DNA of 32,878 nt. Source: Gemmatimonadota bacterium. Lineage in GTDB: Bacteria > Gemmatimonadota > Gemmatimonadetes > Longimicrobiales > Gaopeijiaceae. A program made the translations under genes and the position numbers. The DNA is taken from assembly GCA_022563405.1 (NCBI GenBank), contig JADFNK010000025.1, forward strand, positions 1 through 32,878. Reading direction: 5' to 3'. The notes beneath the pieces are model-generated. The model was not told the DNA's origin. It saw only the letters and a list, made by a program, of their open reading frames with translations, and made no database searches. Each line of letters begins with the position of its first letter. The first letter of the stretch is position 1. Positions 24,783 through 32,360 of the stretch are shown piece after piece.

Positions 24783-25765
24783 GTCGCGTTCTCGGCAAAG
24801 AGGGCCTTCAGGATCGAGGCCGAGACGGAGTAGGGGGTGGCCAAACCTTGCTGAATTTCATCCAGGCCGGCCTCGAGTATCACGTCGCTCGCTTCACCTC
24901 CCCAAAGGATGCCGCGGAGCGAACGCTCCGTGACTTCGCGCACCCGCACCGCGGCGCGCCCTCGCTGCCGGATCCTCAGCTCACCGGATTCATCGAGATA
25001 CTCCCGGTGCTGGTCCACGGCGTCGAGCAGCTCTGGCACTCCCTCCGCCGTCGAGGCCACCGTCTTGAGCACGGGAACGGCCCATCGTGAGGTATTTCCA
25101 GCCCGAAGGTGTAATGCGGCCCGTAGGTCACCGAAAACACGATCCGCGCCTGGCCGATCCGCTTTGTTCACAACGAAGATGTCCGCGATCTCCATGAGCC
25201 CCGCCTTCATGGCCTGGATTCCGTCCCCCGACTCAGGGACCAGTACGACCACAACCGTATCGACCGCTCCGGTAATACCCAACTCGGTCTGCCCCACTCC
25301 TACGGTCTCGATGAGGAGCCGCGCGAGCCCGAACGCGTCCATGAGGTCGATGACCTCTTTGGAGGTGGCGGCCAGCCCGCCGAGTGATCCACGGGTCGCC
25401 ATGGAGCGAATGAATATGCCGCGATCGGTGGCCAGATCGTTCATGCGGATCCGATCCCCGAGAAGGGCACCCCCCGAGTAGGGGGACGTGGGGTCCACGG
25501 CCACCACACCCACTTCCTCCTCCCTCGCACGGCACAGATAAGCCAGCGCCGCGATCAGACTCGACTTCCCACCCCCCGGGGGTCCGGTCAACCCGACTCG
25601 CCTGGCGCGAGGGCCCAGGGTGAGCACACGGTGGAGAAATCCCTGGAAACCGGGTCTCTCATCCTCGATCAACGAAATCGCTCGAGCGAGGGCCGTCTTC
25701 TTCCCGGCTTGGAAGCTCTCGAGAAGTGATCCGAGTGCTTTCGGGAGCGGGTCGGTCGGATCCAT
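24779..25765 (-). CDS. meaB: MeaB/ArgK-type GTPase, mutase chaperone
   Basis: 328-aa G3E GTPase that guards methylmalonyl-CoA mutase, gating adenosylcobalamin loading and protecting against inactivation. Walker A GPPGGGKSS is at 61-69, followed by VAVDPTSPYSGGALLGDRIRM (switch region), RSMATRGSLGGLA, ETVGVGQTE and VVNKADRPGAD (base-specificity motif). Length is normal. It directly precedes the mutase large subunit with a 4-base overlap and follows the AarF-like kinase gene by 17 bases. Confidence 0.96.
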   Translation of the reverse strand: MDPTDPLPKALGSLLESFQAGKKTALARAISLIEDERPGFQGFLHRVLTLGPRARRVGLTGPPGGGKSSLIAALAYLCRAREEEVGVVAVDPTSPYSGGALLGDRIRMNDLATDRGIFIRSMATRGSLGGLAATSKEVIDLMDAFGLARLLIETVGVGQTELGITGAVDTVVVVLVPESGDGIQAMKAGLMEIADIFVVNKADRPGADRVFGDLRAALHLRAGNTSRWAVPVLKTVASTAEGVPELLDAVDQHREYLDESGELRIRQRGRAAVRVREVTERSLRGILWGGEASDVILEAGLDEIQQGLATPYSVSASILKALFAENAT

Positions 25766-25782
25766 TCTGCCTGTCGGCTGGA

Positions 25783-27444
25783 CTATCGGCGGCGCTCACC
25801 GGGCCGGACCCGGCGAGCGTGGCGAAGCGGATTTTCGAGCAGATGAGTCGGGATGAAAAACACCAGCACGAACATGAGCAGGGCGATCACAAGACCACCG
25901 ACGAGCAGCAAGACATTCTCAACCGAAATAAAGATGATGGACGAGATGACCGCCGTAGCCGTGGCGAAAATACTGAGGCTGATGCGTCGGGCTTGCAGGT
26001 TGAGAAACCGCTCCTGGCCTTGGATGTCTCTGGGATGTACCCGTACTCTCAACTCTTCGCGTTCCGCCCGTCCCAGCAGATCGACCATGGTCCGAATGGC
26101 TGTCTGGGCCTCGCCGAGCAGATCCTTCGCCGCGGCCACGGGTTGGCGGATGGAGGTTTTCACAATCTCGCCCTTCAGGTCCCGGACGACGCGCTTGAGT
26201 AGGCCCAAACCATCGAAATTCTCGTCGTAGCGGAGTCCGACGCCCTCCAGGAGAACCGAGGTCCGAAAAAGGTACACCAGCTCCTGCGGGAGCATGAGGG
26301 GCCATGTGTAAAACGTGTCGAAAATTTCTTGGACAATTTCTTCGATGCGATCCTGATTGGAGATCCTCACACGCGCCATGATGGCAAGAATCTCGGTGGC
26401 CGCTTCGCGGATCTCACCCCGTGATACTTCGGGGCTGATCATGCCCAATCGGTACATGCCGTTGATCATTCCGTCCAGATCGTCCCGCTCCACAGCCAGC
26501 GCGAGGTCCAGGATGTACTCGCGCGTCCAGCTGGGAACCTCGAGCACCATGCCCCAGTCGAGCACCACGATCGTGCCGTCGTCCTGAACCAGAAGGTTGC
26601 CGGGGTGAGGGTCCGCGTGCAAAAACCCGTCGACCATCATCATGCGAAGGTAGAGTCCCGTCAGACGCTCCATTACGTCGTTCAACCGGAGGCGGCCCGT
26701 CGCGAATTGGTCGTGCAACTGATCGATCTTGGTTCCCGTGCAACGCTCCATGACGAGGACCCGTCGACGCGTGTACTCATCCAGGACATCCGGGGCCCGA
26801 ACCGTCGGATCGTCGCTGAAATACCGCTGGAAACGCCCGATATTCTCCGACTCCTTATGGAAGTCCATCTCCTCCCTTACCCGGTGGGAGAATTCACGCA
26901 CGACGTTGGTGAGCGCTTGAATGTGATGGTTCGGGAAGAGGACATTGAGCCAGAACAGAAGCGTGAAGCCGATGTCCAGATCGAGCGCCACGAGCTCCTC
27001 GACACCCGGGCGGAGCACCTTGACGGCCACCTGCCGTCCACCGACCACTGCACCATGCACCTGGCCGAGGCTCGCCGCCGCAATAGGCTCCCGCTCGAAT
27101 TCGTCAAAGACCTCATCCAGCGGCCGACCCAACTCACTTTCGATGACGGCGATGATCTCATCCGTGGGGTTGGGAGGGACCTGATCCTGAAGTGTGCCGA
27201 TCGCCGTCAGGTAGGGCTCAGGAAAGATGTCGGCCCGCGCGGACATGAGTTGGCCGAGCTTGATGAAGGTCGGCCCCAGCTTGGCCACTCGGGTCACCAA
27301 CTTCTCTGCCCGGCGCCGATGATGCCGCTCGCTACGGCGTGCGGGGGCTCCCATGATGATCCATCTCTTCCGATCCCTCAGAAAAGCCACGACCAGGGGG
27401 GTGAGGCTCACGAGAATTCGGATTCCCCTGAAGTAGCTCCTCAT
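25783..27444 (-). CDS. AarF/ABC1/UbiB kinase-like membrane protein
   Basis: 553-aa atypical kinase-like ATPase of the UbiB/ABC1 family, linked in other bacteria to ubiquinone biosynthesis or lipid handling. Motifs: KxGQ (FIKLGQ, 60-65), the Ala-rich loop AAASLGQVH (122-130), Lys142 (VAVKVLRPG), HADPHPGN (276-283) and metal-binding Asp296 in LDWG, where LDFG is more usual. Two C-terminal hydrophobic segments (about 500-545) anchor it to the membrane. The start at 27444 has GGAAGG only 3 bases upstream, so an internal ATG near 27354 is an alternative. It is in the middle of the six-gene run; no ubiquinone or menaquinone gene is adjacent. Confidence 0.9.
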   Translation of the reverse strand: MRSYFRGIRILVSLTPLVVAFLRDRKRWIIMGAPARRSERHHRRRAEKLVTRVAKLGPTFIKLGQLMSARADIFPEPYLTAIGTLQDQVPPNPTDEIIAVIESELGRPLDEVFDEFEREPIAAASLGQVHGAVVGGRQVAVKVLRPGVEELVALDLDIGFTLLFWLNVLFPNHHIQALTNVVREFSHRVREEMDFHKESENIGRFQRYFSDDPTVRAPDVLDEYTRRRVLVMERCTGTKIDQLHDQFATGRLRLNDVMERLTGLYLRMMMVDGFLHADPHPGNLLVQDDGTIVVLDWGMVLEVPSWTREYILDLALAVERDDLDGMINGMYRLGMISPEVSRGEIREAATEILAIMARVRISNQDRIEEIVQEIFDTFYTWPLMLPQELVYLFRTSVLLEGVGLRYDENFDGLGLLKRVVRDLKGEIVKTSIRQPVAAAKDLLGEAQTAIRTMVDLLGRAEREELRVRVHPRDIQGQERFLNLQARRISLSIFATATAVISSIIFISVENVLLLVGGLVIALLMFVLVFFIPTHLLENPLRHARRVRPGERRR

Positions 27445-27454
27445 GAACCTTCCG

Positions 27455-28822
27455 TCACAGGATGACCGTGGCCAACCCGAGGAGGAGGAGAAAACCCGTC
27501 AGGTCGGTGAGTGCAGTCAAGAACACGGTGGAGGCGACCGCCGGATCCTGCCCCATTCGATCGAGGAACGTGGGGATGAACGAGCCGGCGAACCCGGCCA
27601 TTACGATGTTCCCCCACATGGCCAGCAGCACGACCACTCCGAGCCGCGGGTCCGCGCCCATGGCCACGGCGAGCATCGCCGCCGCCCCCGCGACGAGGAC
27701 GCCGATAGCCCCCCCGTTAAACAACCCCACCAGGATTTCCTTGCCTACGACCCGGCCGCGCGCTTCCAGCGGCCCCGCCGAGGTGGCGAGGCGCCGAACG
27801 GTCACGGCAAGCGCTTGTTGACCGGCATTTCCTCCGAGTCCAGCCACCACGGGCATGACCACGGCCAGAAGCGTGGCCTCGGCGATCTCACTGCGGAACC
27901 ACCAGACCACGCAGGCGGCGAGGCTGGCCGTCATGGTGTTGAGAAGGAGCCAGGGAAGCCGCGTGCGGACCGCCTCGAGCGAGCTGCCGCGTAGCTCTTC
28001 CGCCTCTGACACACCCGAGAAGAGGAGGAGGTCTTCCGTGGTCTCCGCCTCGATCACGTCGATCACGTCGTCGAACGTGACGCGGCCCAGCAGGATCCCG
28101 TCGACCGAAACGACCGGGATGGACGCCAGATTGTAGCGGGCGATCATGTGGCCAACCAGCTCCTGGTCCGAGTCCGGAAACACGGACGCGACCGTGGGTT
28201 GGACCAAGTCGCTGATACGATGCCCCGTATCCGAGAGGATGAGGTCGTCGAGCGGGACGGTCCCGAGCAGCTTGGTGTTCTCATCGACCACGAACACGGT
28301 GTAGAAGTCCTCCACTTCTCTACCCTTCACGCGCACGGCCTCGATCGCCTCACCCGCCGTGACGTGGCCCAGCACCGACACCAGGGCCGTAGTCATGATC
28401 CCGCCGGCCGTATCTTCGTCGTACTGGAGAAGCTCGCGGATGTCGCCCGCCTCATCCGTGGGTAACTCCGCCAGAATCCGATCCTGCGCTTCCGGCGCGA
28501 GCTCACCGACCAGGTCCGCGGCGTCGTCGTCCTGCAATTCGTGCAGGAGCTCCGCGCTCTCGGCGGGAGCCAAGGCGGTCAAGAGCTCGGCCCGGGCCTC
28601 TCCTTCTTCCATCTCGGCGAGTGTTTCCGAGGCCAAGTCGGCCGGGAGCGCACGAACCAACGCCAAACGAAGTTCATCGCTGAGCGATTCTACCACGTCG
28701 GCGATATCCGAGGGGTGGAGCTCCTCCAGAACCGCCTCTAGTGTGGGAACGTCGCCTTCGCCGATCAGAGCGGCCATACGTTGCTGCAGATCGGGGAATT
28801 CGTTGGTGCCGCTGGTGGTCAT
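27455..28822 (-). CDS. mgtE: Magnesium transporter MgtE
   Basis: 455-aa Mg2+ channel/transporter. The N-domain is a superhelix of Leu/Asp-rich repeats (LHPSDIADVVESL ... LPTDEAGDIRELLQY). Two CBS domains follow (GGIMTTALVSV ... VVDENTKLLGTVPL; and VASVFPDSDQ ... VVSVDGILLGRVTFDDVIDVIE). Five membrane helices then carry the pore sequence PVVAGLGGNAGQQALAVTVR and the closing FLTALTDLTGFLLLLGLATV. The acidic N/CBS surfaces are the known Mg2+ sensors that gate the channel. The frame is open further upstream to 28945, but that would overlap ybeY; the ATG at 28822, 19 bases after the ybeY stop, gives the normal length. Confidence 0.96.
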   Translation of the reverse strand: MTTSGTNEFPDLQQRMAALIGEGDVPTLEAVLEELHPSDIADVVESLSDELRLALVRALPADLASETLAEMEEGEARAELLTALAPAESAELLHELQDDDAADLVGELAPEAQDRILAELPTDEAGDIRELLQYDEDTAGGIMTTALVSVLGHVTAGEAIEAVRVKGREVEDFYTVFVVDENTKLLGTVPLDDLILSDTGHRISDLVQPTVASVFPDSDQELVGHMIARYNLASIPVVSVDGILLGRVTFDDVIDVIEAETTEDLLLFSGVSEAEELRGSSLEAVRTRLPWLLLNTMTASLAACVVWWFRSEIAEATLLAVVMPVVAGLGGNAGQQALAVTVRRLATSAGPLEARGRVVGKEILVGLFNGGAIGVLVAGAAAMLAVAMGADPRLGVVVLLAMWGNIVMAGFAGSFIPTFLDRMGQDPAVASTVFLTALTDLTGFLLLLGLATVIL

Positions 28823-28841
28823 GTCCCGGAGAGTGGGGTCT

Positions 28842-29273
28842 TCAGAGAGCTTCGTCCAGTAGCCTCTGGACCAAGCTCTCCTGGAGAATGAACATCTCGC
28901 TGGAGAAGCGAGCCTCCGTGTCCGGATGGTCGTACCCCAGAACATGCAAGGTGCCGTGGATCGACAGGCGGGCCAACTCCTCTTCGACGGAGACGCCGGC
29001 CTCTACCGCCTGAATTGCCGCCTGCTCGTACCCGACGTAGACGTCCCCTAAGACGGCTTCATCGCCCTCGTGGAGGGCGAAAGAGATGACGTCGGTGGGC
29101 ACGTCTTTACCCAAGTACGTACGATTCAGCTCCCGGATGGAGTCATCGTCCAGGAGCGTCAGCGAAATCTCCCCCTCGCTGAGCCCCGCGCTCCGCAGGA
29201 CCAGAGAAACGGCTGACCGCAGCCAATCCTTCGACGCGCCGGCAGGAGATTCGCCGGAGACCTGGATTTCCAA
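28842..29273 (-). CDS. ybeY: Endoribonuclease YbeY
   Basis: 143-aa zinc-dependent endoribonuclease for 16S rRNA 3' maturation and ribosome quality control. The signature HGTLHVLGYDH supplies His106, His110 and His116; LNRTYLGKDVPTDVISFAL and LGDVYV complete the family pattern. The start appears to be TTG at 29273, five bases after the stop of the upstream HD-domain gene; the SD (GAGG) is distant, so coupling to the upstream gene is likely. The pgpH-ybeY order is a common bacterial arrangement. Confidence 0.95.
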   Translation of the reverse strand: MEIQVSGESPAGASKDWLRSAVSLVLRSAGLSEGEISLTLLDDDSIRELNRTYLGKDVPTDVISFALHEGDEAVLGDVYVGYEQAAIQAVEAGVSVEEELARLSIHGTLHVLGYDHPDTEARFSSEMFILQESLVQRLLDEAL

Positions 29274-29278
29274 GGAAC

Positions 29279-31132
29279 TCAGTGTGCCTCTGAACCGGCG
29301 TCCTCCTCCGCGACCTCGTCGGGGGCGTCGGTCAAGTGCTTCGTGGTAGGATAGTCGATGCGGTGGTGATAAATGCCACTCAACACCTTCACGAAGGTTT
29401 CCTTGAGGGCAGTGATCTCGCGCAACGTCAACGGCGCTTCGTCGAGTTGGCCGTCTTGCCGTTTACTCTCGATGATCCCGTCCACGAGATCACGGACCCG
29501 CTCGGGCGTCGGCTCCTGGAGCACTCGCGTGGCGGACTCGATCGAATCCGCCATCATCGCGATGGCGGTTTCCTTCGACTGCGGTTTAGGTCCGGGATAA
29601 CGGTAGTCCGCTTCGTCGACATTCTCCTCACCGAGGTCTTCTTGCGCCCGATGATAGAAATAGGCGATGAGCTGAGTCCCATGATGCTCGGAGATGAACC
29701 GCTGAATGACCTCGGGGAGCTTCGCTTCTTTCCCGAGCCGAAGCCCCTCGACGACATGCTCGACCAGGATGGCCGCCGACGTATCGGGCTTCAGCTTGTC
29801 GTGTGGATTTCTGCCCTCATGCTGGTTTTCCACGAAGTAATGGGGCTTGAGTACCTTTCCCACGTCGTGGTAGTACAAGCCCGCCCGGCAGAGCAGGCCG
29901 TGAGCCCCGATCCCGTTGGCGGCCAATTCCGCAAGATTGGCCACATTGATCGTATGCGCATACGTACCTGGGGCTTCTAGAGAGAGGCGACGCAGGAGGG
30001 GTGCGTTCGGATCTGCCCACTCCAGGAGTGTCTGGTCGGTCGTGATGCCCGTGAACCACTCGAACACGGGCACGAGGCCCATCGCGAGGATCGCGCTCAC
30101 CGCCGCATTTCCGCCGGCCCACGCCATCGACCCCGCGAACTCCATCGGCGAGTGCTCTCCCACCAGGCTCAACGCCAGGAGTGTCACCGCGTAGGCCCCC
30201 GCGATGATCGCAACAAACCACAACGTCTGTGCCCTACGACGGACAACCCGGACGCACATGGCCGCTGCAGCGCCAGCTACCATGACCGGAAACAGCGTGT
30301 CCAACTCCGCGAACGGACGCTGAGCGACCGTGAGGCCCGCCAGGACAAGTGCCATCACCAATGCGATTCTGGAATCCCAAAGAACCGCCAGCGCCAAAAC
30401 GACGAACGCCACCGGCAACAACTGGGGCGGCCAGTCGTAGGTCGCGACGACCCGAGCCACGACGAAGTAGACTACCACCAGAGCCGCCTGTAGAAGCAAC
30501 CACCGCGGAGATCCGTAGATCATCGGCCGTAGGAAAAAAACGAGCGCCGCGAACACCGCCAGGAGTGACAAATTCAGAAGAAATTGTCCGAGGAGGAGCC
30601 CGAATTGGAGGCCCCCTTCCTCGAGCCGATCTTGCCGGAGCAGCTGCGTTTGGTATGCGTCCAGGCCCGCCAGATCCGACTCCGTGATGGGCTCGAACGC
30701 CCGAACGACCGCTTCGCCCTCGACCACGTCTCTAATCGATTCCTGAACCGCCTGTCTGGCAGCCTCACGCTCGGTCCCGGTAACGATGTCGTCGTACACG
30801 AGAGAATAGACGGTGTGGTGGATGACGATCAGACGAAGCAGCGCGCTGAGCTCGGCGCTGGTCGTGGAAACCTCGCTTAGAAGATCGTTTACAATCCGAT
30901 CACTGAGGTCTCGTCCGGTCAGAACATCTCCACTCGGCATCGATCGGCGGTCCTCCGGCCCCGGGTCCTGAATCAGGACGCTCTCCACGTTGAGCCGGTC
31001 AGCGTCCGTGGCGTCGACCACGCCGATCCTCGCGTATTCCTGCACGCCGGAGACGGAAATCCTCCTCAGGCGTTCAGCATATCCTTTAAGGCAAGAGGAT
31101 TCCTGGACTGCTGAAAAAAGGCACGACAGCAA
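29279..31132 (-). CDS. 7TM-HD cyclic-di-AMP phosphodiesterase (PgpH-like), N-terminally truncated at a junction
   Basis: 617-residue open frame of the 7TMR-HD/PgpH family. What remains: the C-terminal part of the extracytoplasmic 7TMR-HDED domain (GVQEYARIGVVDATDADRL ... QDPGPEDR), seven hydrophobic segments (about 176-360) and the HD phosphohydrolase with His393 (TYAHTINVANL), HD at 422-423 (YYHDVGK) and His483-484 (SEHHGT). Full proteins have an N-terminal membrane helix and a longer outer domain; both are missing here. The first ~14-25 residues lie in the compositional junction and are probably not native. The intact enzyme would hydrolyse c-di-AMP. Confidence 0.88.
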   Translation of the reverse strand: MLSCLFSAVQESSCLKGYAERLRRISVSGVQEYARIGVVDATDADRLNVESVLIQDPGPEDRRSMPSGDVLTGRDLSDRIVNDLLSEVSTTSAELSALLRLIVIHHTVYSLVYDDIVTGTEREAARQAVQESIRDVVEGEAVVRAFEPITESDLAGLDAYQTQLLRQDRLEEGGLQFGLLLGQFLLNLSLLAVFAALVFFLRPMIYGSPRWLLLQAALVVVYFVVARVVATYDWPPQLLPVAFVVLALAVLWDSRIALVMALVLAGLTVAQRPFAELDTLFPVMVAGAAAAMCVRVVRRRAQTLWFVAIIAGAYAVTLLALSLVGEHSPMEFAGSMAWAGGNAAVSAILAMGLVPVFEWFTGITTDQTLLEWADPNAPLLRRLSLEAPGTYAHTINVANLAELAANGIGAHGLLCRAGLYYHDVGKVLKPHYFVENQHEGRNPHDKLKPDTSAAILVEHVVEGLRLGKEAKLPEVIQRFISEHHGTQLIAYFYHRAQEDLGEENVDEADYRYPGPKPQSKETAIAMMADSIESATRVLQEPTPERVRDLVDGIIESKRQDGQLDEAPLTLREITALKETFVKVLSGIYHHRIDYPTTKHLTDAPDEVAEEDAGSEAH

Positions 31133-31135
31133 GGG
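31060..31135. other. Composition break, probable assembly junction
   Basis: Left of about 31,060 the sequence is GC-rich with strong G/C third positions. Right of about 31,130 it is AT-rich with A/T-ending codons and long A or T runs. The break falls within the 5' part of the PgpH-like gene, which loses its N-terminal half there. A native deletion or transfer cannot be excluded, but a contig chimera explains both facts. Confidence 0.7.
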
Positions 31136-31157
31136 GCATACCAGCCAGGTATGCTCC
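31133..31157. terminator. Hairpin near the junction, terminator-like
   Basis: A 10-bp stem with one G-T pair (ggggcatacc / ggtatgctcc) and loop agcca. It is T-rich on the plus strand side (ctttcttttc); on the minus strand a T6 run comes only 14 bases later. It lies 60 bases beyond the stop of the thioredoxin-like gene and probably terminates it. Confidence 0.55.
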
Positions 31158-31217
31158 CTTTCTTTTCATAAAATCCGAAAATCAACAGAAAAAGAAAAGT
31201 TTCTGGTTTAAAAATAC

Positions 31218-32327
31218 CTATCCAAAGGTAAAAGCAAAAAACTCAAGTTCAGAAGAAGGAACAAAAAGTTCTAAGGTATGAGTACCATACTCCTCTTTGG
31301 TATCCACTAAATTATACAGCCTCGCACCCTGAACTTTCAAAAAAGAAACATCGCCCTCAAAAACAATATCCTCTCCCCTATTATCTTTTGTAAGATACTT
31401 ACCATCCAGCTTCACTCTTGCTAAAACATCTGCTTCTCCTTTTGTGTCAAACACTATATTTAACTTGTTTGCCTTGTAGCGAATAAGCACCTTCCCCTCC
31501 CCCTCTACCAGCTGGGCAAACTCTGGCATGATGCGCCACGTTCCCACAAGATAAAAGCGATTAAACTCTACTGCCTTTGGTTCTTTAAACTCATAGGGTT
31601 CATTTATCTTCACTGCCGCAATGGGGTTTCCAATATTATTAATGCGAGAAGCTCCAAAGTATATCTCTGGAGTTCCAATGCTCTGAAAGTCAACGCTAAG
31701 CGGGGGTTCTGTAACCTTGGTAATCTTGTCTAAAGAAAGCAGGTTTGCTTCAAGCAAAAGCTGTTGTATTGCAGCCTCGGTTTCTGCATACTTTCCTTCC
31801 CCAAAGTGGGTGTAGCGAATGTTGCCTTTTGCATCAATTAAGTAGAGGGCGGGCCAAAATCTATTCTCAAAAGCATTCCAGGTTGCATAGTCATTATCTA
31901 GTGCCACGGGATACTCAACGCCGTACTCTTTTACAGACTCTCTTACGTTACCCACATCCTTTTCAAACTCAAACTCCGGGGTATGTACTCCAAGAACCAC
32001 AAGACCATTATCTTTATATTTTTCATAGAGCGCTTTGATATGAGGAATATTGCGAATACAGTTAATGCAGGTATATGTCCAAAAATCCACCAGTACAACC
32101 TTGCCTGTAAGCTCCTCTAGTAAAAAGGGTTTTGAATTCATCCATGAGGCAAGGCCAACAAGCTCTGGAGCCTTCTTAATAATAGGCAGATCGCTGGAAA
32201 AACCCAGAAGATTCTTTACCTCCTTTAAAACAGGTTCGCTGGAGGTAAGAACCTTCTGACCTCCGAGTATGGTATACCCGACTGCCACAATAACGATACC
32301 CAAAAGAAAAAAAGTGAGAAGTTTCAT
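31218..32327 (-). CDS. Membrane-anchored thioredoxin-like protein (DipZ C-terminal type)
   Basis: 369-aa protein with an N-terminal signal anchor (LLTFFLLGIVIVAVGYTIL), then a TlpA/DipZ-like thioredoxin domain (~55-195) with the active site WTYTCINC (Cys87, Cys90), and a beta-rich C-terminal domain of the DipZ type (~205-369). It should act outside the cytoplasm in thiol-disulfide exchange. Unlike full DipZ it lacks the CcdA-like multi-TM electron-transfer domain, so it needs another electron donor. Codon use is AT-rich, unlike everything left of 31,100. No clear Shine-Dalgarno precedes the ATG at 32327. The gene follows the deacetylase by 33 bases. The architecture occurs in Patescibacteria, which is my guess for the source. 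Confidence 0.88.
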   Translation of the reverse strand: MKLLTFFLLGIVIVAVGYTILGGQKVLTSSEPVLKEVKNLLGFSSDLPIIKKAPELVGLASWMNSKPFLLEELTGKVVLVDFWTYTCINCIRNIPHIKALYEKYKDNGLVVLGVHTPEFEFEKDVGNVRESVKEYGVEYPVALDNDYATWNAFENRFWPALYLIDAKGNIRYTHFGEGKYAETEAAIQQLLLEANLLSLDKITKVTEPPLSVDFQSIGTPEIYFGASRINNIGNPIAAVKINEPYEFKEPKAVEFNRFYLVGTWRIMPEFAQLVEGEGKVLIRYKANKLNIVFDTKGEADVLARVKLDGKYLTKDNRGEDIVFEGDVSFLKVQGARLYNLVDTKEEYGTHTLELFVPSSELEFFAFTFG

Positions 32328-32360
32328 GAATATACTTTATCAAAGAATCGCCTCTTTTGT

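Noticed and set aside
28823..28945. Longer start for MgtE at 28945
   Set aside because: It would overlap ybeY by over 100 bases, and the extra 41 residues are Arg/Ser/Trp-rich without family resemblance.
31105..31124. gactgctgaaaaaaggcac near the junction as a third copy of the 19-bp dispersed motif
   Set aside because: It needs three mismatches and a two-base gap, too weak to count.
17855..31132. A hidden defence or secondary-metabolite island
   Set aside because: All sizeable genes here are housekeeping or central metabolism, and no integrase, transposase, nuclease-toxin or biosynthetic cluster was found.
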